From positions 148,068,961-148,132,960 of the forward strand of contig OZ038382.1 in assembly GCA_964036045.1 (NCBI GenBank): a stretch of 64,000 nucleotides of DNA. Reading direction: 5' to 3'. Of the stretch, positions 33,102 to 44,205 are shown in pieces. Position numbers and translations under genes: made by a program. Position 1 is the first letter of the stretch. Each line of letters opens with the position of its first letter. The stretch comes from Eutreptiella sp. 'Long Island Sound 2002'. Taxonomy: Eukaryota; Euglenozoa; Euglenophyceae; Eutreptiales; Eutreptiaceae. The notes below the pieces were generated by a model, which ran no database searches, was not told where the DNA came from, and saw only the letters and a program-made list of their open reading frames with translations.

Positions 33102-35590
33102 TTTCACCGTGTCATTACTGACTGTGTTCTAACCTTACAGGGGCAGTAAGCACTCTTGTGCAGATGTGCCTGTGTATGTGTGTGAGAGCAGTTGTCACAG
33201 TTGGCCCGCATTGGATCGCAGGACAGGACCGTTAGCCCCCCGTGACAACCACTCCCTGTCCGAAGGGCATTCGTTTTTCACAGACCACTGCTTACAGAGC
33301 ACTGCACTAACCCTGTCTGTGCCCTGCAGTCCCATGCCTATGGTTTCCAGCGTGGACCAGGTGGCCGCTTATCAGGGTTGCAGCCACCCAGCGAATGTAT
33401 GCCTTGTTGACCATGTGTTGCACGGGAACTGCCCTAATGTAATGACCTTGGGGAGCCAACGTAGAACGGTGGCTTACTACTCCAGGGGGGAAATGACAAG
33501 CAAGGTGTTACGAAGCAAGGTGTGTCTTCCCTCCTTGGGGACAAGCGAGCCCACAGTGAGGACCCCTGACTGGTCCAGATCCATGGGGTTCTACCCTTCC
33601 TTACAGGGTTTACCATACCCCTAAGTGTGCTACATATATCTGTGTGTGTCTCACTTCTCTCCCCGGCGTGGCTCCTGGAGACCGGGCTTTGCTGACGTCG
33701 GACCGAAGGCGCCCAATCTCTGTGCTGGCGCCTATCCTTCGGGGAAGACGGCAAAGGCCCTACCTACTAGAGGGGAGGGGTGGCCAAGTGTGCTAAAGGC
33801 AGACAAAGCGCTCATTTTTGCTAAAGGCCAAAAGCTAACGCACTCCCATGCCCACTCGGAAAAGCACGCGGGACAGGAGACACTACTACACTACACTCAC
33901 TATCGCCAGCACCGGCCTTCGAAGGCACGGTGAGCACTCATCACTTGCGCTCAACTCCTGCCAGGCCTGCTGGCCCTAACACCTACACAGGCTACTTAGA
34001 GTTGCTGTCAAAGATGTCACAGGTCCTATCGACCCCCCTGTGAGAGAGCAAGAGAACACAGCGCTGCTGAGCAACTGTGGCCTAACAGGGACGCCACTAC
34101 GCGTTTCCCTGTCAGGGCTTAGAGGGAAGAAGTGCTCATTATGCGCGCACAGCGTGTATGTCGATGAGGTCGGACTGCAATCGCCACTCACGGCTGAGTT
34201 GCAGTTTGTTGTTTGTGTGATCTACGCAGCATATTTTAGCGCTGCACCAAGGGATTGCACCAATCACCCTTACCTTCCCACCTGTAAAGCAAAGGTAGAT
34301 GGCCTGGGTTTGCGGCTGAGGAACGAAGACTACCTCCACGTAGTATACGCTTCTCAGGTAGCCCTATAATACACGGTCCTCAAACCCAGGTGCAAGAAAG
34401 CAAGCTTAAGGAACTCGACCCGTTCTCTTATAGAACGTAGGGTGGAGCCCTTGGGTAACCTAAACAAGAGTTTTACCGTGCGCAACACGCGTGGCCTACC
34501 CTTTAATGCGCCATATGCATGCACGGGTATGCACAGAATCTACCATTCCACTTGTTTTCTCCTAATCTTACCCAACAAAACCAATCACAGCTTGACTCAA
34601 CCAGGAGGTGAGCTCCTCTTGGGCTTACCTACCTTACTCACCACGCATCATGTGAATGCCGAAGATGACTCGAGCGCAAAACAACCCTAAGCGCTTAAAC
34701 AATCACTGTGTGTCATGCATGCTTTCCTTGTCTTGTTTCCTGCAGAAAGAGGAGAGAGAGTAGCGCACTGCAAAGCGCAAAACAAGCCTAAGCATTTTAA
34801 GCAACCCTATTTTGGCGCGACGGCAACACGAACACGAGCAAGCACTTTCTTCTCTTACCTGTGAGAAGAGGATAAGGGTGGACTGAGGCTCAGGGAAAGC
34901 GACACAGCGTGTGAATGCCTGAATTAGGCACATGCATCGCGAGCACAGCGCATATTCTAACCCTACGTGCGCGCTGCGCGCTCCATTTGCTTCGCATACC
35001 TTTCATTTCTGTTTTGACCTGTGCAGAGCAAAGGAGGTGAGCGCCACAACCCCCAACAAACGCAGCGGTGACTACCCTAACGCTTTATCGAAGCAACCAA
35101 CACGAACGCAATGCATGCGTGTGAAATGACACTAGCATACCTGAGAGGTGGGTTGTCCACCTGCTCTGTGGTGTGGGTTCGTTTTCAATACTTTTCCCTA
35201 AAGTTTATAAAAATTTTGATGCAACTGTGGGAAAAAAAATTTTAGAACTTCAAAAACTACGGCTCGTACCTTCTTTATCTAGAGCCGTTTACGCTTGTGC
35301 AACCCTTTTTCTGGAGTCCGCTTCTGTTGCGCTTGTCTGCGACTTTAGCTTTTAGTCTCAAAATGACGATTACTCGCGTAGTTTCGTCAATTTTTAGCGA
35401 TTTGACTTCTTAAATCGCTACACCTTTCGCTAAACCACAGGATTCACTCCCTCTTGGTGCCATTTTCTATTTTTTTCAGCTCCTGCAGATTTGTGTCCTC
35501 CATTGGGAGTAGTGCTCCGCCCTGGCCCTTGGTTAGGACGTTTACTGAATTGCTGTTTATACAGCGATAGCCATCCGCATTAGAGCGTTC
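33102..35590 (+). other. Element 3 3' region, possible polypurine tract and 3' LTR start
   Basis: No coding sequence supported. AGAGGGGAGGGG (33769-33780) directly followed by TGGCCAAGTG would fit a polypurine tract with an LTR starting at 33781. The partner LTR is outside the window, so neither the start nor the end can be checked. The segment to about 35150 has many short CCTAACC/GCGC-type phrases but no clear repeat unit. Confidence 0.35.
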
Positions 35591-35599
35591 GACTGTACC

Positions 35600-35797
35600 C
35601 TAGTGGGCAAGCACGTCCGGCGCGGGTCCCCAATGCCAAGTGATCCACTGGTGCTTCTGGTAAGCAGAGGCCCGGTCTTGGATTTCCTTGATGTTCGCTT
35701 TCAGTCTCCACATGTCGGCGGCGACCCGTTGTAGGAGCGATGGCTCGTACAGACCCTGCAAAAACTTCAGCTGGTTCATTGTCACCGGCGTGTCCAT
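35600..35797 (-). CDS. Small hypothetical ORF
   Basis: 65 codons from ATG 35797 to TAG 35600. The composition (amphipathic helix with LLQRVAADMWRLKANIKEIQ) looks more protein-like than its surroundings, but no family is recognised and it may be an exon or chance. No other gene is evident between 35798 and 36890. Confidence 0.25.
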   Translation of the reverse strand: MDTPVTMNQLKFLQGLYEPSLLQRVAADMWRLKANIKEIQDRASAYQKHQWITWHWGPAPDVLAH

Positions 35798-37232
35798 CTT
35801 CTCGAAATTATCCAGCGACGTAGAAAGATGTCCTTGTTTAGTGCCCTAGATATTTTGGTGAAATCCTGCAGGTTTTGAAGTTGAAAACGCAAACCAAAGC
35901 AGCAAGTAGAGCAAGAACAGGATGTGGATCGAATCAATGAATAGTTTTGAAATCCAGTGTAACAAAGAAGGGCTGCAGATAGACAATGCAGGTATAAATA
36001 CAAAGAATCAATCACAAACAGATAAAACAAATGATTTTTATATGAAAACTGGCATGACTCTTGCCTCCCAATTAGCCTCAGGCACTTCATGTGCACTCTT
36101 TTGGATGAAATGAAGTTGGTTAGGAATGTGGGGCAAAGGAGTTAGGCCAGACACAGATTATGACTTGGCCAAGCAACTGAATTCAGAAACAGTTAAAAAG
36201 TAGAACCACAATAAGTGGTAGAAACAATTGAGTATAGGGGTGTTGGGGTGGGAGACCACTAGGCTTAACCTCCAAGGCCTTAGGCATGAAATGCCTATTT
36301 TATTTCGGTATATCCTCCATGAAGGAAGATACCGCCGCTCAGTTGAGTGGTAGGGGTGAACTTCATGGGGGGCTAGGGTTAGAACCCTAGTTACTTTGAG
36401 AAAGTTTACTTTAAGCTTCAAAAGAGTGATACAAATACCTAAGTTAGTCTTGGCACCAACAAAAGGGTTTTAAGGGGGGGGCTTGGCCTGCATCAAGCCA
36501 TCCAAGAAAGACATGGTAGTGACTTTTTCTTACTTCCCCCTGGAGTACTAGTTGATCAAGCTAGTAGGACCAAGGAAAAAGGCTCAAACATCCCAAAATT
36601 CCCTCAGAAAATGCATTAGACCTACCAAAAACATTCTCATTAGTTCATAGAAGCTCATCACACTGTAGGTACCCTTGAAAAACAGTGTAATGTACCGTGT
36701 ATGAGGTCCCTTCGATGGGGCATTCCTCAAAAGTTGCCAGCGTTGGACGAAAACTTTTGGTAAAAATTTGGGGGTAGTGGGGTTTGAACCCAGGACTCCC
36801 TCCCTGGAGCACATCCGACCCGAAGTATGTTCCCCTGACAAGCAAGTAGGCAAACACGCAAACAAGGTGAACACAACCTTTCACACATTTACAGAGGCCA
36901 GTCCGGCAGAGAAGGTACCGTTGCACGACTGTGATGTCCTTTGGTTTCGGATCTCTTTTGGGGCTTGGCAATGGAAAGCAGAGATTCCATCGCCGAAATG
37001 GGAAACGCCCAGCAAGGCGCGGTCCTGGACGGCGATGGGAAACACTCACCCAAAGCATGGGTCATCAATGGACCTTGGTCGCTTGCGTGCACGACTGGCA
37101 TCGCCCTTGACGAAAGTCAAGTCCACGGAGTCCGGAAAAGTGGACGTGGTGAACATTGAGGTCACTGGAAAGGTGGTCAAAATGCCGTGCGCCCCCTAAA
37201 AAGATCCGCAACATCCGCTGAAGTTTTTGTAG
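35798..37232. other. Stretch without a supported gene
   Basis: Mostly AT-rich. Around 36779-36791 the minus strand reads GGTTCAAACCC within a tRNA-like T-arm followed by TACCCCCA, but the rest of a tRNA cannot be folded. Between about 36890 and 37200 short protein-like pieces occur in different frames (for example TESGKVDVVNIEVTGK), perhaps decayed upstream exons of the gene at 37233. Confidence 0.3.
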
Positions 37233-38331
37233 GCTCTGGACACCGACATGATTATTCCGAATGCGAATCTGGCGGACGGTGCTGATCCTGCTAGTTTGGT
37301 TGTGATGGCCAAGTTGATTGACAACCCTGAAACTGTGCTTGTGATCTACGGCGAGGTGGAGCCTGTTTCGGACGCAGTGCAAACAGTTCTTGAGACGCGT
37401 GGAATTGCGGAGAACGATTACTGGTATGAAAAAGAGCAAGTGTGTTACTGGCTACCTGGCGCAGGCAAGATAGGAAAAGGCGGAATTCAAGTAAAAGCAC
37501 TAGTTCTGCTGGCCGGTGTAAAGATCAACAAAAAGGTATGTACAATGCTTCTGGATTGCGAGGCCTCGCAATGCCTTTGCCATCTCACTACTCCCCACTA
37601 CAGATGCTGCCATACATCGGTTTGGGTCGCCGCAAAAGTGATGAACCACGGTTCATGCCCCTTGTGCTTTATACGTGGATGGCAACGCTGATGCGGACCA
37701 AAGACCGCACGGAGAAAGTAATGATCTTCGATCGCGATGTGCGCATGGCGGCGAAAGTGGCAGCGCTGGATGATCCTCCGCAAGTTTGTTCTCTACAATT
37801 GACCAAACAGAAGCCGTCCGATTGGGCACCGAGCTACCATCACGAGGTGACGCAGTGTTTGCAGCCGGGAATGAACCAGACCAGGTTGGCGCAGTGCGAA
37901 CTCTCGATCCAGCTCGGCATGCCAATGTGGGTTGAGGACGAGCACGTGGCGTGTGTGCGTTTCGAGGTGTCCACAGCAGACGAACCAAGTCAGCATGCCC
38001 CTGAAGAAGTTGCAGAAGAAGACTGGGAGAGCTTGGGAACGATGACGATGAACCGCCGCTGACAGGATCTGATCGGCGATCTCCTCGGAACTCAACGCAC
38101 GTTCCGGCGTTCCAGGCTGGCAATGCTAATGGTGACGAGCCGAGGGCGAGCCAGGCGCCCAAGCCGAAAAAGCCAAAGACCCAGGCGGCAGGTGAGCCGA
38201 AGCACACAACAGTGACGCATCCCCAGGGAGTGAAGAGGACGCTGAGACTTCCCGATCCCGGAACAGCAATGGGCTTGAAGTCGAGGAGTAAGATGTTGGC
38301 AGCGGGATTGAAGAGGAAGAAGAAGCCCTAA
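37233..38331 (+). pseudogene. Unknown gene, decayed, one GT-AG intron, basic C-terminus
   Basis: Exon 37233-37535 (acceptor TTTTTGTAG before it, donor GTATGT after) and exon 37604-38331 (acceptor CCACTACAG). Both are in one phase across the junction. The product has an acidic/hydrophobic N-terminal part (ANLADGADPASLVVMAKL), a middle part with LPYIGLGRRKSDEPRF and MPMWVEDEHV, and a Lys/Arg-rich end (APKPKKPKTQ, LKRKKKP) resembling nuclear localisation signals. In this copy one G is missing near 38024 relative to the inverted copy, so the plain ORF stops at 38062 while the homologous reading continues to TAA 38329-38331. I do not recognise the family. The 3' part from 37732 lies in the inverted repeat. 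The intron contains an 18-bp palindrome. Confidence 0.5.
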
Positions 38332-39424
38332 AGGGCGTTGCACTCCTATCTTTCGTGATATGTCGTCTCGCATTGCGAAGCCTCGCATTCGAGATTAGTT
38401 AATTTGCCATTTCAGCTCTGTTTTTAGAAGCGTCATCTGGAGATGGCGATTATACTGACCCTAAGGGAGCAGTCAGTATTGCGAGGCCTTGCATTCCGAA
38501 AGCCTCGCGTGTCGACGCACACAATGTATTGATACTCTGCATTATGTTTTTGCTTGTTTCTGAATGATCTCAAGCTGTGTGTAATTGCAGCTAATTACGT
38601 TGTATCATGTCTCGTATTGCGAGGCCTCGCAATACGAATAGGAAAATGGTACCCTTTTACGGCATTTTGGAAACCACCGGCGGAAAAAGTGCATTTTCAA
38701 GCCCGGAGAAAAAACCATGGAGAGGAGAACAACAAAAAGCAAGGTTTTCTAGTGCAAAAACCCCCAAAATGTGGTGCATTTTACACAAAAGCTGGTAAAA
38801 TAGCAAAAATTGTGAGACCTTTTTTGGAGGAAAAGTATGCATTTTTGTGGGTGATTGGGCCAAAAAAGTCAGTAGTCAAATTTTGTGGTAGAAAAAGGTA
38901 GGAAAATGGGGCAAATCACCTATACCAAATTTGCAGACACCCCGGTACAAAAGCGTACCTGCTTCGGCCGCCTAAGACAATGGGTATGGATGAACGCCAT
39001 GCAGAAGGATGCAAAAGACAACATGAAGTGTGTTGAGCTTGCATGCTACTGACGAGGTTCAAGTGTTGTTGCACGACTTTTGGATTGAAGCATGGCTTTT
39101 CCGAAAAAGCAGGCGGAGCTCGGCGGAACAAACATGCAGTGAAGAAGTTCACGTGGGAGACGAACAATCAAGTTCAACCCAAAGAGGTCTAAAAGGGAAT
39201 CGGGTAGGTATCAAACTCCAACAGTGCAGAGACCCAACCCACAAGGAGACGCCGGATAACTCCAGCTTCCATAAAAGAAACCCACGAAACAGCAAGAACA
39301 CGAGAATCCAATGGGCCAGGGCTCTGACCGTGTTACAAAAGCCGCGGCCGTTATCACGGGGGGTGCCTGGGTCAGGGACCCCGGCCATCCTAACTGTACG
39401 CCGAGCTGTTAAGTCAGATAGCCC
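37732..39424 (+). repeat. Left arm of a 1.7-kb inverted duplication
   Basis: Reverse-complement homology with 39434-41128; the arms are nearly equal in length (1693 and 1695 nt) and separated by only 9 nt. The innermost 25 nt (39400-39424 against 39434-39458) pair with one mismatch. Small differences throughout, including the single-G indel in the gene copies, show that the arms have evolved separately. The arm carries the 3' part of the unknown gene and about 1.1 kb of downstream sequence. Confidence 0.85.
38612..38637. repeat. 26-bp perfect palindrome around ATTGCGAGGCCTCGCAAT
   Basis: The 18-bp core ATTGCGAGGCCTCGCAAT also occurs perfectly at 37555-37572 (inside the intron of the unknown gene) and at 40226-40243. 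Imperfect copies lie at 38372-38389, 38478-38495, 40364-40381 and 40471-40488. Six of the seven are arm-to-arm partners in the inverted duplication, leaving four independent sites within 1.1 kb. Confidence 0.8.
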
Positions 39425-39433
39425 TTGGGGACT

Positions 39434-41128
39434 GGGCTATCTAACTTAACAGCTCGGCATATAGATAGGATGGCCGCCCCCCCCGACCAAGGCACCCCCC
39501 GGTGATAACGGCCGCGGCTGTTGTAACACGCTCAAAGCTCTGGCCCATTGGATTCTCGTGTTCCTGCCGTTTCGCGGGTTTTTTTTATGGAAGTCGGAGT
39601 TATCCGGCGTCTCCTTGTGGGTTGGGTCTCTCCACTGTTGGAGTTCGATACATACCCGATTCCCTTCTAGACCTCTTTGGGTTGAACTTGATTGTTCCCC
39701 TCCCACGTGGACTTCTTCACTCCATGTTTGTTCTGCCGAGCTCCGCCTGCTTTTTCGGAAAAGCCATGCTTCAATCCAAAAATCCTGCAACAACAGCTGA
39801 ACCTCGTCAGTAGCAGGCAAGCTCAACACGCTTCATGTTGTCTTTTGCATCCTTCTGCATGGCGTTCATCCATACCCATTGTCTTAGGCGGCCGAAGCAG
39901 GTACGCTTTTGTACCGGGGTGTCTGCAAATTTGGTATAGTTGATTTGCCCTATTTTCCTACTTTTTTCTACCACAAAATTTGACTATTGACTTGTTTGGC
40001 CCAATCACCCACAAAAATGCATACTTTTCCTCCAAAAAAGGTCTCACAATTTTTGCTATTTTACCCACTTTTCTGTAAAATGCACCACATTTTGGGGGTT
40101 TTTGCACTAGAAAACCTTGCTTTTTGTTGTTCTCCTCTCCATGGTTTTTTCTCCGGGCTTGAAAATGCACTTTTTCCGCCGGTGGTTTCCAAAATGCCGT
40201 AAAAGGGTACCATTTTCCTATTCGTATTGCGAGGCCTCGCAATAGGAGACATGAAACAACCTAATTAACTGCAATTACGCACAGCTTCATATCGTTTGGA
40301 AACAAGCAAAAACATAATGCAGAGTATCAACACATTGTGTGCGTCGACACGTGGGACTTTCGGAATGCGAGGCCCCGCAATACTGACTGCTCTCTTAGGG
40401 TCAGTATAATCGCCATCTCCAGATGACGCTTCTGAAAACAGAGCTAAAATGGCAAAGTAAACTAATCTGGAATGCGAGGCTTCGCAATGCGAGACGAAAT
40501 ATCACGAAACATAGTAGTGCAACGCCCTTTAGGGCCTCTTCTTCTTCTTCAATCCCGCTGCCAACATCTTACTCCTCGACTTCAAGCCCATTGCTGTTCC
40601 GGGATCCGGAAGGCTCAGCGTCCTCTTCACTCCCTGGGGCTGCGTCACTGTTGTCTGCTTCGGCTCACCTGCCGCCTGGGTCTTTGGCTTTTTCGGCTTG
40701 GGCGCCTGGCTCGCCCTCGGCTCGTCACCATTAGCATTGCCAGTTTGGAACGCCGCAACGTGCGTTGAGTTCCGAAGATTTAGCCGATCAGATCATGTCA
40801 GCGGCGGTTCATCGTCATCCTTCCCAAGCTCTCCCCAGTCTTCGTCTGCAACCTCTTCAGAACATGCTGACTTGGTTCGTCTGCCGTGGACACCTCGACA
40901 CGCGCATACCCCACGTGCTCGTCCTCAACCCACATTGGCATGCCGAACTGGATCGAGAGTTCGCACTGCGCCAACCTGGTCTGGTCCATTCTCGCCTGCA
41001 CACGCTGCGTCACCTCGTGATGGTAGCTCGGTGCCCAATCCGACGGCGTCTGTTTGGTCAATTGTAGAGAACAAACTTGCGGAGGATCATCCAACGCTGC
41101 CACTTTCCCCGCCATGTGCACATCGCGA
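39434..41128 (-). repeat. Right arm of the inverted duplication
   Basis: Mirror of 37732-39424. Homology ends at the phrase CATCGCGA (41121-41128), matching TCGCGATG at 37732-37739. Outside these points the flanks are unrelated, so the upstream exon and intron of the gene are absent here. Confidence 0.85.
40529..41128 (-). pseudogene. Truncated inverted copy of the unknown gene
   Basis: Corresponds to the 3' part of 37604-38331 (from the DRDV segment to the Lys-rich C-terminus, TAA at 40529-40531). It keeps the G missing from the left copy near 40840, so the acidic DDDEPPLT segment is in frame with the upstream part. A TGA follows shortly after DEPPLT and halts it. With no promoter-proximal exons it is a pseudogene. 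Confidence 0.5.
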
Positions 41129-41651
41129 CATGTGCAGCATGGGGGTAGCCACCCCATTTGGCTCAGATTGGTGATGCCACTTTGTGACAATGGGCCTACC
41201 TCGTCTACAGAATCGGAGCTTCTGATTTGTGTTGGTCATGTGACCCTTCTTTTTGATCCTCTGTGCCCTGGCATAAAAAACTGGCGTGACACTACATCCT
41301 CTACACCTAGCTCCTCCGGCCCGTGGTGGCACCGGCACGAGGGGAGAGGGGGAGGCAGGGGCGGTGTTGACTTTGGTCTCTTATGTTTGGGGACTTGAGG
41401 AGTCGGGGGGGCAATGTGGGGATTAAGGCAAGACTGTGCTTGGACGTGTAGGCCTCGGGAGGAAGGACTCTTTGTTTGGGCCTCGGAAGTTTGCTGATAG
41501 CGTGCTTTTGCGACATATGAGGGCAGGGGTACAAACACGGTGGTGTCCTCGCGAACAGCAGTGCCGAACTCCGCGCTGCTTAACGGCGCAGCGTGGATTA
41601 GGCAGGGATGTCACTGTGTGTTGCAAAGCTGTGACTCGGCCCGTGGTATGC

Positions 41652-41932
41652 GCTAGATCACCCGATTCTGATAAAGGCTAGATCGCTCTAGATCGGCTAG
41701 ATCAAAGTTTTATTTTTAACATGTTACATTGTACCGGGGATGGTACCCACCCCAAGGGTGCTTCCTAGGCTATTTCAATGAGTTATGCCTTCTTTTCCTG
41801 AAAAATGAAAATTTGTCTGCTCTTGTGATTGAAGTTCGGGAGTGATCTAGTCTTGATCTAGTAACCGGCCGGCAGATGGGGCCGGCCGGTCGCTAGATGA
41901 AAACTAGATCAGCCGACTAGATCAAAACTACA
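41652..41932. repeat. CTAGATC-rich palindromic repeat, copy 1
   Basis: Two clusters of CTAGATC/GATCTAG (41652-41705 and 41843-41932). The second cluster also holds a CCGGCCGG inverted pair. The order of motifs (GATCTAGT, then AACCGGCCG, then ACTAGATCA, then CGACTAGATCAAAACT) is repeated at 43263-43382, so the two are diverged copies of one unit. Confidence 0.6.
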
Positions 41933-42239
41933 TTACCACATAAATGAGCCCCGCCCCTCCGCAAAGAGAAGGCACCCCGGCTACCATGGCCAGCCATGGC
42001 CAATCACAGAGTCGCGCCGCTCGACCCGTCTCATGGAGCGCTGCCCCCCCCCCCCCCCCCCGAACCCCCAGGTTAGCCCATTTTAACCCCATGCGCCCGA
42101 AAAATCCCCGTGTAGGTCACTTGGAAGGTCATTTGGCGCATCGGCGCCGGGTCACTTAGCGGTGGGTCAGCCCGATTAGCACGGTTAGCCCACCCTAGCC
42201 TCATCACACGGGGCAACACAGGCTACACATCCTGCGTGG

Positions 42240-44205
42240 AAAGGGCTTCACGCCAAGGGTACTTGCTCTCCCCCTTGTCCCCGCCTCCCATATCTCCGGT
42301 GTTACCCCCTTGGTCCCCCCCCTCCCATATCCTCCTTGTTTCCTTTGTCGTCCCCCTCGTCGTCCCCATCGTTCCCCCCATCCTCTTCACTTTCCGAGGC
42401 CAGAGCCTCCCGAACGTACGTCTGTGCCTGTGCGTGGGTGCGGAAGAGCAAGGGCCCCGCCACACGGAACGTTCCCGAGTCCGTGTCCCGCTTCCTCTTT
42501 GCCCCCCCCCCCTTCTTCTTTCCCTTCTTGCCCCCCCCCCCCCCCCCCCCCCCCCCCGGACCCTTGGGCCACCACCGACCACTCGTCGTCCGCCAACGTG
42601 TCATCCCAGTGTGCCAAAACAACCCCCTGGGTGACCACCCCCCCATTGCCCCCCTCTTCCCACGTAATTAACCGGATGTCTCCCACACCCGGCACATTCC
42701 CATACGGATCACGGCCCCTTTGATCCATTGGGGGCAAGGCCCGGGGGGGGGGGGGGGTTACCCTTGGCCTTGGCCTTGGCCTTGGGTTTGGGCAGGGGGG
42801 CTGGGGCGCACAGGGCTTGGGACACGACAGGGGGGGCGTGCCCCATCATCATCACGCTCAAAATCTTTGCGGTCCTCCGGTGCGGAGAAAGCCGTGTTGG
42901 GGCGGGGGCCTGTATGGGGGCGGACGGGGTGGTGGGTTTTTTGGCAAGAAGTTGGGGGGGGGGGGGTTGGTCACTGTCACTATCACTCCTGTTGCTGCTG
43001 CTGCTGCTGCTGCTGCCGGTGATGTCCCCATGTCCGCCCAACCCCCCCGGCGCTTGGCCATGCCGGCCGCACTTCGGCCGGACACCCACGGCCCCATTCC
43101 CCCCACGAGGGACATCACTAGCACTGGGTCGACCTCCAGCATGCCCCGCAGGTCCCCCAGATAGATGGCCCACGTGCGGCCGGCCCCATAGCGCCACAAC
43201 ACGCGGACCGCACGCGGGTCCTCCGTGTTGGTCTCGATGGCGATGACTTGTGGAGACAAAAGGTCGGGTGATCTAGTTTTGATCCAGTCGTTTGATCTAG
43301 TTTTGATGTAGTGCACGCTGGAACCGGCCGTTGATCATTCACTAGATGACGACTAGATCAATCGACTAGATCAAAACTCGATGAAAAAGGACGAGCGGAC
43401 ACAGGCACAACACCAGGCACACATACCGTCCCCCTCGCATCGACTAGCTGCTTGGCTGCCCCCACGACCTTCAGCAGAGCATCCTGGGGCCGGGTTGGAT
43501 GTGGCGCCGCTGCAACGGCTGCCGTGGGAGCCGAGGGCGGCATCCCACGGGGCCGTTGCGCGAAGCCGGGGTGTGACCTCCATACACCCCCTTATTGGCC
43601 CCTGCCGGTTGGAACCCCCCTACATCAATTATTGCCCTCCTATCCGGCACCCACCCCCAAGCCCCCTTCTTGGGATGCAGCATCTCCCTCAAACCGGCAT
43701 ACCCCCAACACAAACACACAAATTTAAAATGCCTTTCACCCCCTTTGCGGCTCAAGGCGGTAAACACATTGAGCTGCGCAAACTTATACATTTGGACCGG
43801 GAGCGTGGACGGCGCATCCACAACCCCCGTGTCCCGGTCCTTCCGCTGCCAGCCCCCCCCCCCCCCCCCCAGTGGAGCCGCAAAGGTTGATTTGGGTGGA
43901 CGGACCCATCGTCCGCCACCGAGACCCACAAAGCCCCCCCCCCCCCCCCCCGGAGCAACGCCGCGTGGACCCGGTGGAGCACAAAACGGAAACTCCACGC
44001 GCGGCTCTCCGGGGGGAGGGGGGCCATTGACCGCTTCTGGGGAGCAAGGAAGGTCCAAAATTGCCACTCCTTCTTTGGTCCCCATAAACTTCCGTAGCCA
44101 GAGAGTTATTTGGGTCTTGGGGGAGATGGAGAAGACCACTTTCTTCTCCATCACCCCCTCCCCCACCTCCACCTTCACCCGGGCAGAATCAGAAATGGCC
44201 CACAA
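42240..44205 (-). CDS. Low-complexity hypothetical gene, minus strand, frames broken at homopolymers
   Basis: Protein-like pieces follow one another on the minus strand. From ATG 44205 the first piece includes VFSISPKTQITLWLRKF and, near 43640-43740, HFKFVCLCWGYAGLREML. Then come LLKVVGAAKQLVDARG (about 43430-43490), an intron, EDPRAVRVLWRYGAGRTWAI (about 43150-43225), a Ser/Asp and Pro-rich stretch, GDIRLITWEEGG (about 42650), and RVAGPLLFRTHAQAQTYV followed by an acidic tail (about 42330-42460). Two 18-nt C runs (minus-strand Gly codons) keep frame within the first piece. Frame changes occur near 43490 and around other runs (14, 15 and 27 nt), where slippage or sequencing error is likely. 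No known family is recognised. The exon structure is only partly resolved and the 3' end is uncertain. Confidence 0.4.
43247..43426 (-). other. Probable intron made largely of CTAGATC palindromes (repeat copy 2)
   Basis: Donor GTATGT at 43426-43421. The nearest acceptor is ACAAG ending at 43247; an alternative acceptor about 14 nt further in (GAG before ACCAACACGG) would keep the phase better. Between them lies the second copy of the CTAGATC repeat unit (43263-43382), so the repeat fills most of the intron. Confidence 0.4.

Noticed and set aside
33781-35150. Firm annotation of an element 3 3' LTR
   Set aside because: Only a purine tract and a TG start support it; the partner LTR is not in the window and the end cannot be located.
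36763-36850. tRNA gene on the minus strand around GGTTCAAACCC
   Set aside because: T-arm and a TACCCCCA end can be seen, but no D-arm, no pairing 5' acceptor and no anticodon arm.
37732-41128. Inverted duplication as an assembly fold-back artefact
   Set aside because: The arms differ by scattered substitutions and indels, including the one-G difference in the gene copies, which a fold-back of one read would not produce.
42236-42737. Plus-strand Pro-rich ORFs of 110-137 codons
   Set aside because: Generated by C homopolymers; the minus strand gives more protein-like sequence.
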